Shown one piece after another: positions 39,101 through 48,504 of a DNA stretch of 64,000 bases. This DNA comes from Blastomussa wellsi. Its lineage: Eukaryota; Cnidaria; Anthozoa; Scleractinia; Plerogyridae. Every line of letters begins with the position of its first letter. Position 1 is the first letter of the stretch. The stretch covers positions 20,496,333 to 20,560,332 of the forward strand of contig OX393564.1 of assembly GCA_947652115.1 (NCBI GenBank). The letters are read 5' to 3'. A program made the position numbers and the translations under genes. The notes under the pieces were generated by a model. It was not told where the DNA came from, did no database searches, and saw only the letters and a list, made by a program, of their open reading frames with translations.

Positions 39101-40363
39101 TATAGTACATTTTAGTTACGCTGCCAACGCTTGACAACGGATGTTCGTTTAGCTTTGGATCGGGAAATCCGTGAAACGTGACTGGTTGATCGACTACATC
39201 ACGCAATAAAATATACAACACATTTGCATATGGAAACAAATTTTGATCACGGCCGAAATTTCATTGTTAGATTCCACCTCAAGGTAAACAAATATAATTT
39301 TTACAGCGTCGTTTAATTTAAGTTTCTTTTGGTTTCAAAATGCGTAAAATGCATTCAAAAAAAAAAGGTCGTTGAAGGTCTGAAAGTCGCTCTTGGCGAT
39401 GACTTAACCCACGCACAGTGCGATTTCGTGCAATCTCGTGCTCATTTCGAAACTTCCCTCTACAGCTTCCTAATTCCTCCAGGTGAACTGATTAAGAAAG
39501 CGTTTAAAATACACATGCGGCAAGGGAAGGTTTAACAAATTCTGAACAATTAGCTGTCTGTAATTATTCTGTAATTATTTCAGCGGGACTTTATGCCAAA
39601 AAGGAAAAAAAATATTCCCGAAGAAATTGCATTTTATTTTTAGATGTTTAGTATACTAAAACGCTGAACAATTTTAAAACTTATACTATTACAATTATTT
39701 CGTTTTTGATCCATTAAATAAGTTTATTTTCATTTTAAGACTCTAAAGATCTCAATCCCTCGATGAGAACAGCAGAATTTAAAACACTTTTTAAAATCTC
39801 CAAAACTGTGGGCGTGTAAAGATATATTTTAGCAGTTATTTAATTTATCAACAAAGACACTGAGTTTTTTTCAGGTATTCTTCCAGCTTAGTCTATTTCT
39901 GAGATGATATTTTGTAATTCTACAATTTATTCTACAAATCAGTCATTTTTCCATCACACTTCACAGGAAGTCTTTTTGGGTCTTCCCGTTCTTTAGTGTG
40001 GTTTTCACGGAGCAGAAGAGCTTATTGTAATCGCAGCTGTGGTTATTAATTGCTAAAAGCGAAGAAATTTATACTAGCTTTTCTTTAACAAAGAGAAATT
40101 TGAAAGCATAGCAGGGAATACGTGAACATTTTGGAAAAACCGACTTCCCAGAAAACTAGCCCCCTCATCCGCCATCGACCAGAAAAGCGCGCGCGAGCTT
40201 GGCAGGTGGTCACATGACTTGGCCAATGAATAATAGGCTGCTGTGTTATAACTTCCGCAGCAGCTCTAAAAGTCATCATTATGCGAGCAACTGTTATTAT
40301 GCGGAGCTCTGCTAGCGCGCACCGAAAGATGGTGAGGTTTTAAGGCAACGACATACAATTTCG

Positions 40364-41230
40364 ATGGAACACTACAAAGATGCGAAGGGAAGGACAATCG
40401 AACGCGAACTAGAGAGGACAAACGCTTATGTGCTGTCACTTCTCAAAGACAAACGGCGACTGAACGCGGAGCTGGAGAGCGAGCGCAAGTTGTCAAGGAA
40501 GTTGAAAGAAGAATGTTATGATTTGAGAAGAAGGTTAAGGGAGAGCGACACTGCGGGAAACGAATCGGCCGCTTGCTCTAATGCTAATTCCCTCGTTAGC
40601 GCGAGCGAAGAAAGTAGAGCGGAAGATCTCGTGGAGAAAATCGAAGCTCTGGAAAACAGTTTGCGCGAATCGCGCGCTCAAATAATTTCACTAGAGGATC
40701 ATAAAACAGTGCTGGAATCGGAGATACTGCGGCTAGCCGAAACGCTTGGAAAGGACGGTTCTTCTACAGACTTGGAACTTTATGTTGAGCAGTTAAATAT
40801 TTACGAAAACGACTTCCAGAAAGAGAGAAAAGATAAGGAAAATGCGGAGAGTAAAGTTTCCCATCTTACTGATCAAATCAGCGACTGTCAAGAACTCATA
40901 TCGTCACTTACGCGTGAGGTAGACTTATATAAGAGCGCATTTGAACGGGAAAGGAAAGATAAAGAAGTGGCGCTGATGCGAGAGAGAAACGAAGAGAGAC
41001 TACTTAATCTACCGACTTATTCGCAAGCAGGATTGCCAAACTTTCCTGGAAATGTTGGCGATCAAACGCCGCTTGCGTTACCCGTGCCTGCCCCTCATTT
41101 GCAAGTTGTTTATCCGATAGTAGACTCAGTTATACAGCAAAAAGACTCCAAGCGAAAGCGGGAACTCCACCGCAGAGGTGTGCTCACGCGAGATACCCCT
41201 GATGCGACGGATTTTTTCTGCGATAGTTGA
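40364..41230 (+). CDS. Intronless coiled-coil protein with two UBAN-like motifs, 288 aa
   Basis: A single open frame from ATG (context TCGATGG) to TGA. Residues about 8-62 and 84-215 are heptad-rich, charged coiled coil. Residues 142-158 read EQLNIYENDFQKERKDK, close to the UBAN signature (Q-x-x-I-Y-x-x-D-F-x-x-E-R) of NEMO, optineurin and TNIP/ABIN, which binds linear ubiquitin. A second, weaker copy follows at residues 185-201 (EVDLYKSAFERERKDKE). The 30 C-terminal residues are basic then acidic. No zinc finger or LIR-type tail is clear. By family knowledge such proteins are ubiquitin-binding adaptors in NF-kB signalling or selective autophagy; which one this is cannot be told. The absence of introns suggests retroposition or an old single-exon gene. 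It converges with the BAG gene at 43875-43081. Confidence 0.75.
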   Translation: MEHYKDAKGRTIERELERTNAYVLSLLKDKRRLNAELESERKLSRKLKEECYDLRRRLRESDTAGNESAACSNANSLVSASEESRAEDLVEKIEALENSLRESRAQIISLEDHKTVLESEILRLAETLGKDGSSTDLELYVEQLNIYENDFQKERKDKENAESKVSHLTDQISDCQELISSLTREVDLYKSAFERERKDKEVALMRERNEERLLNLPTYSQAGLPNFPGNVGDQTPLALPVPAPHLQVVYPIVDSVIQQKDSKRKRELHRRGVLTRDTPDATDFFCDS

Positions 41231-43080
41231 TTTAGTGTTGATACTTGTAATATATTTTGCATATTAATATTAGTGGAGTCTGTCAACAATTATGCTTAAG
41301 ACTTCCTCAATCCTTGCATAGTTTCGTCATCATATTAGCTGACCAGAGGAAATTGGAAAGCGCACAGAAGGAAAATTATAAATACAATAACTATAAGTTG
41401 TTACGAACCACAAATACATTATTTTACGGTTATTATTTCAGATATTGAAAAGCTCAGCTGATTAGAAATTGCTCCGCAATTTTAAGTGTGGAATGAAGAG
41501 ATGTATTGAAAATGTAAATTTGCATAATAATCAACTTATGGTACTTTGCAAGAGATGTGAAAATCACGAAAAAATACAGCAAATCAATCAAAATAGAAAT
41601 TGCTGTGGGAATTGAAAGTGAGTGAAAATCGCCAATAACAAAAAATAATAATAAAAATAAATGAAATACCAAACATGAACAAGTTTTTTTTTTCCCGAAG
41701 TTATTATATGTAAAATAACATGATTGCCTCGACACTGGTTTTATTTTACTCATTTACACCAGCATTTTTTGTTAAAAATAAAATTCGGGTTCTTCCTGGG
41801 CAATAAACGAAATCACGTACTTTAGTGGTCCAAGTTCACAAAAGAGACTGAAAAACGTGCACCCAAAAAACCCAATCTATTTCCCGTGGCATGGAAAACG
41901 ATAGATTTTCCTTTTTAACCACAACGAAACAAGCGTTACGCGCGAACGAAAAAGTACTGAAAAAGCGGATGTCATCGTGCGATAGCATAAGTCAGTACAG
42001 AAAGCTTTATTTACGTTGCAGTCGTTTATCTACAAGCGGTCACCAAGGTGCGATTTCTTTTTGATGGCAGGAAGTCGTTCAGAGCAGTTTCCTGTTCGAG
42101 ATTTTATTTTTTCATACAAAACAATATAAGCCTAGTACGGTTCATCAGTTTGACGTACGGTTGGGTGGCTTCGTATAAGATTCTATTTAGTTGCAGTCGT
42201 ATTTAGAATATCGGCAATTAAATCCTCAAGGGAAGTCAATATTTTAGTTCCTGTTTTGCAAACCACAAATGCTCACTCGCAACCAATTTAAAAAAAATAC
42301 AGTAAACGTTGTATCGTGTAATGAAATGATTGACAGGCTCTGGTTCTTTGCAGTACTATTTTAATGGAAAATATTGGATCACTGCAAAGACCTTATGAAG
42401 AACATCATCAATGTTTATAGATTTTACAAGTTTCAATTTCCGGACAGGAATTCTGCTTTGAGGTCTGCACGCGCGTGATTTAAGACGTCACGCTGATTCT
42501 ATTTCGTTTCTTGGAAAAATTGCGACCTTTTCGTGGAAATCAGTGCGGGACCAAACCTCATCAGGATTCGGGAATAATTCCAAGAAAAGGTAGCAGGGTA
42601 TTTTAACTCAATAAAGCTGATATCAAACATCAAGGCTAGCTACCTGTACCGCAATAGCAAGCTGAAAATCAAGTATTTTTAGTTCAGAAACTGAAAATCG
42701 GATGAATGAGCCTAATTCATTGCCCTCACATTCTTTTATTTAACTCCAAAAGGCGATTGGAAGGCACAATGCACGCTTTTGGTAAGGAGTTTATACCGGC
42801 ACTGCAAACGGCGTTGTGTGACTATTACTCGTTGCATAAATTATGTTTTTTGGGCCCGATTTGTCACGAATGATAAATCTTGAAACCTTCGATCCTTATT
42901 TGAATCTTGGTAAACTGTTATTTCAAGGTTTCCTTTAATTTGAGGGAAATTTTTATTTATTTTACAAAACTTTCTGTACAACCTTGATCAAATTTACTAT
43001 TTAAAAACTTAAACTCAACCTTGATCACAACCATATTTAATGTTACAATAATTGCGAAAATTAAAGAATATTTATTTTAA
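41231..43080. other. Intergenic, 1.85 kb, no feature recognised
   Basis: AT-rich sequence between two convergent genes. Nothing is supported apart from likely 3' UTRs at each edge. Confidence 0.5.
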
Positions 43081-43875
43081 TTACTCATGGACTCTAGCTT
43101 CTAAATCATTAACAATAGACAAAATCTCTTTCACGGCCTCTCTGCGATCAGATTTGACTGTTTCATGTCCATCCGTTTCAATCATATCTAAACTAAGCAC
43201 ACAACGAGTTAAATGTTCTTCCAAATACAAGTATTCTTTGTCTTTTCTCGACCCTTCGAAAGCTGCAACTCGGGGGATCAGTTCCTTCGCTTTTGCTAAT
43301 TCAGTCTGGACAGAATTCAGTTTCTGCTCTACAGCAGGTTGTGTTTCATCAACCGCCAGTGAAGTTTCTTCTGCAGTTTCCACATCAGCGGCTGTTTGAT
43401 TCATTTGTGAGGCACCTTCATTAGCCCGCGTTGTTTCCACAGAGGGATTACTTCGGCGCCTTCCATCGCATGGCGCATCATTAGAAGTTTTCTTGAGGTT
43501 GTAAACCTTTTTCTCGCTGGGTAGACCATCTATTGGAATAGGAATATCCATTGCGGTTTGTGATAACTTTGGCTGTGACGGACATGTTTGTTTTTCATCT
43601 TCTTTCAGTTTCTCGTCGCCGTGCTTTGTCGAGGGGTTTTCCCTGTCTCTTGGTCGCGTGCAGTTATTCTCGTCTGATTGTCGATCGTTTACCTGCCTCG
43701 CTTTTTTCCGGTTAGAAACTCTGCTAGGCTTGTGAGCTGGAAAATAAACGGGATCTTCCCAAAATGAAAGAGGTCTTTCTCCGTAAAACCTACCAAAACC
43801 GACGAAAGGATTTCCAGTCACTTCAACGCGTGGAAAACTATTTGCAAAAGGATGTCTGAAAATGTCACACCACAT
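43081..43875 (-). CDS. BAG-domain co-chaperone A (BAG3-like), 264 aa
   Basis: Intronless. The C-terminal residues 186-264 (LNSVQTELAKAKELIPRVAA onward to NDLEARV) form a three-helix BAG domain, which binds the Hsp70 ATPase domain and promotes nucleotide exchange. Residues 111-115 are IPIPI in the sequence MDIPIPIDG. Similar IPV/IPI motifs in BAG3 and small heat-shock proteins contact the alpha-crystallin domain, so a bridge between small Hsps and Hsp70 is plausible. The N-terminal third (GNPFVGFGRFYGERPLSFWE) has no domain I know; there is no WW domain as in vertebrate BAG3. The middle is polar and probably disordered. It is head-to-head with the DNAJB gene at 44418, with 542 bp between start codons and shared heat-shock elements. 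Confidence 0.85.
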   Translation of the reverse strand: MWCDIFRHPFANSFPRVEVTGNPFVGFGRFYGERPLSFWEDPVYFPAHKPSRVSNRKKARQVNDRQSDENNCTRPRDRENPSTKHGDEKLKEDEKQTCPSQPKLSQTAMDIPIPIDGLPSEKKVYNLKKTSNDAPCDGRRRSNPSVETTRANEGASQMNQTAADVETAEETSLAVDETQPAVEQKLNSVQTELAKAKELIPRVAAFEGSRKDKEYLYLEEHLTRCVLSLDMIETDGHETVKSDRREAVKEILSIVNDLEARVHE

Positions 43876-44417
43876 TTTCGACAGTAAACCCTGTGAATCC
43901 TTGTCTTGTTACTTGTTCGTCACTGAACTTTTGTCTTACGGTGGACCGAAGCACTTTCTCTTATACAGATTTAAGTATTTCTGGAAAGGGCTAGAAGGGC
44001 CTAAAAGCGATCATTTCTATTTTTGAATTGATTTTTCTGGAAACCTTGGGAAACTTCGGGAAAACCCTCGAAGATTCTCGAATGTCCCCACCGGAGGAGT
44101 AGAGAGGTTCGTCTGTCCTCAAAGTTTATATATTTGGAACGAGCGGATTATTCATAAGAAATCATACTTATTTTATAAAAAAGGTTACGAAAACAACAAC
44201 GAAAACATATCTAAGCTGGATATTTAAATTTTTCGTTCGAAAAAGGCACAGAATTGACGAGAAGAAAGTACCCTCCCGTCCCCGCGATCCTTTGTTTTGA
44301 AGACTGTTCCAGAACATTCTGGACACCTGCCGTGTACTTATATAAAACCTCTTGTCGTGGACAGTTTAGTTCATAGAAATTTTTAGTGCTATACAGTGCT
44401 GAGTTATAGAAGAAGCA
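43876..44417. promoter_or_regulatory. Bidirectional heat-shock promoter 1 (BAG-A / DNAJB-A)
   Basis: Two heat-shock-factor sites are visible. At 44035-44082, ten 5-bp steps starting TTCTGGAAACCTTGGGAA have TTC or GAA at eight of ten positions (35, 40, 50, 55, 60, 70, 75, 80 of the 44000s). This is an unusually long HSE array. At 44307-44323, TTCCAGAACATTCTGGA is a near-perfect four-unit HSE, 18 bp upstream of TATAAAA (44341-44347) for the DNAJB gene. On the minus strand a TATAAG box (43960-43965) lies about 85 bp before the BAG start codon. Strong heat induction in both directions is inferred. Confidence 0.88.
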
Positions 44418-45452
44418 ATGGGTAAAGACTTCTACAAGATCCTTGGCGTTCCCAGAACAGCAAAGGACGACGAGATCAAGAAAGCCTACCGAAAACTCGC
44501 GTTAAAATGGCACCCGGACAAGAACAGGAGCGGCGAAGCAGAGGAGAAATTTAAAGAAATTTCCGAAGCTTACGATATCCTCAGTGACAAAGAAAAGAGA
44601 GAAATCTTCGACAAGTACGGCGAAGAAGGTCTACACGGTGTTCCACATAGTGGAGCCGATGGAACAAACATGAATTTTGGCGGACCTGGATTTAGAACAT
44701 TCGTGTTCACCAGTGGAAATGCTCGCGATACCTTCGCTCGAGCTTTTGGCGGCGAAGACGAATTTGCGGACATTATTGGCGGTCTTGGGGGATTCAGTTT
44801 CTTTAGTGACAACAGAAGCGGAAAACCAGGCCCAAGACCAAATGGAATGGGAAATTTCATGTTTGACTTCGATGGCATGCCGCCGCAATCGAAGAAGCAA
44901 AAAGTTCAGGACCCTTCAATCGAGAAAGATCTTTTCGTGAGCCTCGACGAACTCATGAGCGGGTGCACGAAAAAGATGAAAATATCCCGGAAAGTTCTAG
45001 ACGGGAATGGTTTTTCCAGAAACGAAGAGAAAATATTGACAGTGAATGTTAAACCAGGATGGAAAGCCGGAACAAAAATAACTTTTCCAAAGGAAGGCGA
45101 TCGCAAACCCGGTGTCGTCCCGGCAGATGTTGTGTTCGTTGTTAAAGACAGAGCACACAGTCTGTTTACACGCGACTCCAACAATAATCTAATCTACACT
45201 GCTAAGATTTCTTTGAGAGACGCTCTGGCTGGAGGACAAATTGAAGTTCCTGCACTTAATGGACGAAAAATAAAATTGAGGCAAAATGGCATAGTGAGTC
45301 CGAATTCGACGGAGCGGATTCATGGGGAGGGTCTACCCCTCCCCAAAAATCCCGCCAAGCGAGGTGACTTGCTCGTAAATTATGACATTCGATTTCCTGA
45401 TGAGCTTTCTTGTGTGCAGAGAGATATTTTATTGGACACCCTACCAAGATAA
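44418..45452 (+). CDS. DNAJB1/4/5-type Hsp40, 344 aa, intronless (DNAJB-A)
   Basis: Class B J-protein. The J domain is residues 1-70 ([20 protein letters not shown]) with the HPD triad at 32-34 (WHPDKNRSG), required to stimulate Hsp70 ATPase. A Gly/Phe-rich region follows (about 72-165, GGLGGFSFF). The two beta-barrel substrate-binding domains are at about 165-338 ([59 protein letters not shown]). Length is normal for DNAJB1 (340). The start has a good context (GCAATGG). It lacks the intron present in its neighbour DNAJB-B, which suggests intron loss or a processed origin; a compact intronless structure suits rapid heat induction. It is divergently paired with the BAG gene at 43875. Confidence 0.95.
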   Translation: MGKDFYKILGVPRTAKDDEIKKAYRKLALKWHPDKNRSGEAEEKFKEISEAYDILSDKEKREIFDKYGEEGLHGVPHSGADGTNMNFGGPGFRTFVFTSGNARDTFARAFGGEDEFADIIGGLGGFSFFSDNRSGKPGPRPNGMGNFMFDFDGMPPQSKKQKVQDPSIEKDLFVSLDELMSGCTKKMKISRKVLDGNGFSRNEEKILTVNVKPGWKAGTKITFPKEGDRKPGVVPADVVFVVKDRAHSLFTRDSNNNLIYTAKISLRDALAGGQIEVPALNGRKIKLRQNGIVSPNSTERIHGEGLPLPKNPAKRGDLLVNYDIRFPDELSCVQRDILLDTLPR

Positions 45453-45532
45453 TGAAGAGAACAATCGTAAAATTTGTAATTTTTAACTGCATTTATTCAA
45501 TTTTACTCACCAATCAATGTTAAGCTACAGGG

Positions 45533-45763
45533 AGGAGGGGGGGGGGGGGGGGTGGTCATAGGTGGGGATCGGGGTCGTCCCGTAATGGCGACTTTTGACC
45601 GTTTTAATTAGTGGACTATCTTGCGACATTTTATTGACTTTTACGTGACTCGTTTGACCATCCACAAATGCCTGGTGCATGGCATTTGAACAGAATTTGA
45701 AAATCTCATGTAGATCAGTTCACATGCCCTGCCTCTGCCTGGCCTCCCCCCCCCCCCCCCCCC
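45533..45763. repeat. Paired long G and C homopolymer tracts
   Basis: A run of about 17 G (near 45536-45552, GGAGGAGGGG at its start) and a run of about 18 C (45746-45763) lie some 200 bp apart, 80-310 bp after the DNAJB-A stop codon. They could pair or form quadruplex/i-motif structures. Exact lengths are prone to sequencing error. Confidence 0.8.
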
Positions 45764-46560
45764 CATTATAGGTGCATTATTGGCTAAGAACTTCGTAATG
45801 TCAAGAGTTTGATATAATGGGTAAGAGCGTTTTTGTACACAATATTAAATGACAATAGTTTGATGCAAATTATGGCTGAGAATTTTTTTGACCATTAAAT
45901 AGAATACATAGCAACAGTGCTAAAGTATTTGTATGTCATTATTTTGATTGACATTGTCTTTTCTTTTGCAAAAATTGTTGAGTGTTGACTGATGCATAGA
46001 TTTTCATAATTTTTCTCTACCTGACTCAAGCTTAGTAAGTTTCTTTTGAGCTGTCCCCTTCTCTGCAGAAGGTTTGGAGGGGTGTGGTGATGGGATGGTT
46101 GAACTTCCATGATGGTACCAAAGGTGGGGAGATGGGTTGTGGTCCCACCTCAGGCACAAATTTGTTGCAAAATAGGCCCTTTGCACGACCCAGTCACATG
46201 GTACAAAATAACACCCTGCTTGTGAGCAAGCTACACTCTGGATGTCCCAGCACGTAGCTTGCTCACCAGCTGTAAAGTGCTTTTCACTTTCCACTGCACT
46301 TTAACAAATAGCATGTTTTATTTGCTCATGCATTCAGCCGTCTTTCTTTGCTCCTGGTGGTTTGGCATAAAACACCAAGCAATAAAAGTGCCATTTTACA
46401 CTTGCACAATTAGCTCATGAAAAATGACGAAAATAGCTTCTTGAGCTAGGGAATTCAGATCCCCCAACCAGCTCACACCATTGGCTCATGCGGATTTTGC
46501 CTCTTCTATGACAAAAAGCTGGCCTATTATGCCCTTAGTCTTTTGTTAGAGGGTTAATGG

Positions 46561-46685
46561 TTAGTGGGGCATGGTATGAAGGAAAACAGCGAGCAAAAAA
46601 ACATAGGGATGGTGGAATGCTTTTCTTCTCCCCATTCCACCTCCCTATTTTTCCCGCTGTTTTCCCCCGTGTCATTCCCCACTAA
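46561..46685. mobile_element. Short palindromic MITE (TTAGTGGGG ends)
   Basis: TTAGTGGGGCATG..GGAAAACAGCGAGC at the left is mirrored by GCTGTTTTCC..CATTCCCCACTAA at the right. 125 bp. Confidence 0.65.
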
Positions 46686-46953
46686 TGGAATACCTGAAAC
46701 AGGCTAGTGGGCAGTTATGATTTATTTGCAGCCCTGAAAAGTGAAATTTTGTCACTCCATTTGGACACCATCACTTTCAAATATGCATAAAAACTTTCGG
46801 CCTACTTTTTTACAAAATTATTCAAGAATAATTTATTTATGCAAATGCAATATTATGGCAGAAATGCATTGTTACATATTAAATTATACATAGAAACTGA
46901 CTAGAAGCTCCGTTTTGAGGCAAAACACCAAGCTTAGCTAAAGAACAAAATAT

Positions 46954-47376
46954 CATAGTTTGCAAATGGTTTGTCACTGACTGTTATATATCTTACTTTT
47001 AAGATGTTTCGGCCAGTACTTAGACCTTCATCAGTTGAAAAATAGAGCCATTAAAAAAGGATGCTCGTTAAATTATCGCGCTAAAATGTTAGGTGTAAAG
47101 TTTAAAAGAACATGGGCATGCCAGGGATTTGTATACTGCTAGGATAGCGATGTGGTCGTTTCCAGAGTGCGGATCTTTAATGAACAACAAAGCCTCCAAA
47201 GAGAGTCGTTCATGAAAATTCTGCTCATGTCTAACAACATTGACTGTATTAAAATCCATCTTAGAGTCTTGGTTTTTTAATCGCATGTAACGGCTCTATT
47301 TTTCAACTGATTAAAGTCTAAGTACTGGCAGAAACGTCTTAAAAAACAGTCAGTGACAAATTATTTGCAAACTATG
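46954..47376. repeat. Inverted repeat carrying two hammerhead-like motifs
   Basis: About 90-bp arms, from CATAGTTTGCAAATGGTTTG at the left and its diverged complement at the right, enclose 230 bp. On the minus strand the left arm (about 47034-46980) reads CTGATGA, then a GGTC/GGCC stem, then GAAAC, then the hairpin ATCTTA-AAAG-TAAGAT. The right arm carries the same motif on the plus strand with CTGATTA, a decayed core. This looks like two opposed ends of a Penelope-like element or a derived non-autonomous unit. Confidence 0.55.
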
Positions 47377-48504
47377 TCGTCTCCTGACTACGATTACCCT
47401 ATTTTTAAACAAAAAATCACTTGCAACAGGCATCCTATTCACACCCAACCTAAATTTCAATTGAATTGAAACCTATACAAACATGATTGTTTTGTTTACA
47501 AATTCATGTTTACTACAAGTTTTGTTACGCAAAATTTGCTAACTGCTTCCACAGTTACTAGACCTGTGGTTGGCATAGCAATAGGGATGCTGCAAGATGT
47601 GACATATCACACTAAAAACACCATTTTCACACACTAACTACCAGTAAATAACAATATCTACGTGTAACGACATTTTGCCTCTAAGGAATCTATGCCGCAA
47701 AGGGAACTACTTGGGATAACATATTTATACAATCCACTCCCTCTCAAATATTCAAATGAGATTTCTACAAATCATCAATCAGTTGATAAATATATGTATA
47801 TATTATTTCTATACAGTGAAACCCTGTATCTTGGTAACAATACTATCAGTATTTAAAGTGTAGCTAGCAAAACTTGCCTTGTCGACTCAACACCAACCAA
47901 ATATAAATTAAAAGATATGCCTTGACATGAGCACTGAGTTGCTTGTTGACGCAAGAATTATTTAACCTGATCATGAGCCTTTTACTCATTCACTGCTTTT
48001 TCTGTCCATGTTCATGTACCCATTTCTTTTGCTACTAATATTTGAATACAAGTGTCCAAAACACACATCGATCGAATTACTGTAAACTGCTCAAGTAAAT
48101 GATTGGATCAAAAATAAAATGTTCATTGAAAACATAAAATACATTTTGCATAATTATTTAAAAAGAGAAACTGTGGCATGTATCAAAAGAGAGTTATGGA
48201 TTTCTTCACTTTTCAAACTTGACAAGGAGATTCAACTGTACCAACTAAACAGGCGAGCTTGACAACTTTTATACACCCAAAGCCCACAAAAATATGATTT
48301 AAAAAATATACAATAATTCAGACAACCACTATACAAAAAATACATTACTACAGTATACTTTCAACTTGAAGGCAGCTGTCTTTAGCAGTCACAGGCCTTG
48401 TACAAAGTTAACTCACAATGCCAAGATAGCTGCAGCTACCGCAAAATGATTCCTATATTGTTCCGACAACACTTATTATTACATAATTAACATTGCATGT
48501 CTTT

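Larger units (their letters stand above)
33121..40363. other. Gene-poor interval of 7.2 kb
   Basis: No coding exon is recognised between TMEM181 and the UBAN-like gene. It contains repeats described separately plus two stretches of a GGGTATC / TACCCTAT-rich repeat (about 33130-33560 and 36365-36740). A 145-bp inverted pair GACTCGTCCCCAGTCGTC is at 35346-35363 and 35473-35490. Weak open frames (for example 39329-39535 on + and 38958-39239 on -) have no family I know. Confidence 0.5.
45453..48504. other. Tail-to-tail interval between the two DNAJB genes
   Basis: No coding exon is recognised. It holds G and C homopolymer tracts (45533-45552; 45746-45763), a MITE (46561-46685), a short hairpin (about 46205-46262, GTGAGCAAGCTAC / GTAGCTTGCTCAC) and a retroelement-derived inverted repeat (46954-47376). 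The rest is AT-rich and likely includes both 3' UTRs. Confidence 0.5.

Noticed and set aside
38958..39239. 93-aa open frame, minus strand
   Set aside because: No recognisable domain, partner exon or promoter; could be an isolated exon but not supportable.
39329..39535. 68-aa open frame (EGLKVALGDDLTHAQCDFV)
   Set aside because: Composition is protein-like but I know no family and see no splice partners; left unannotated.
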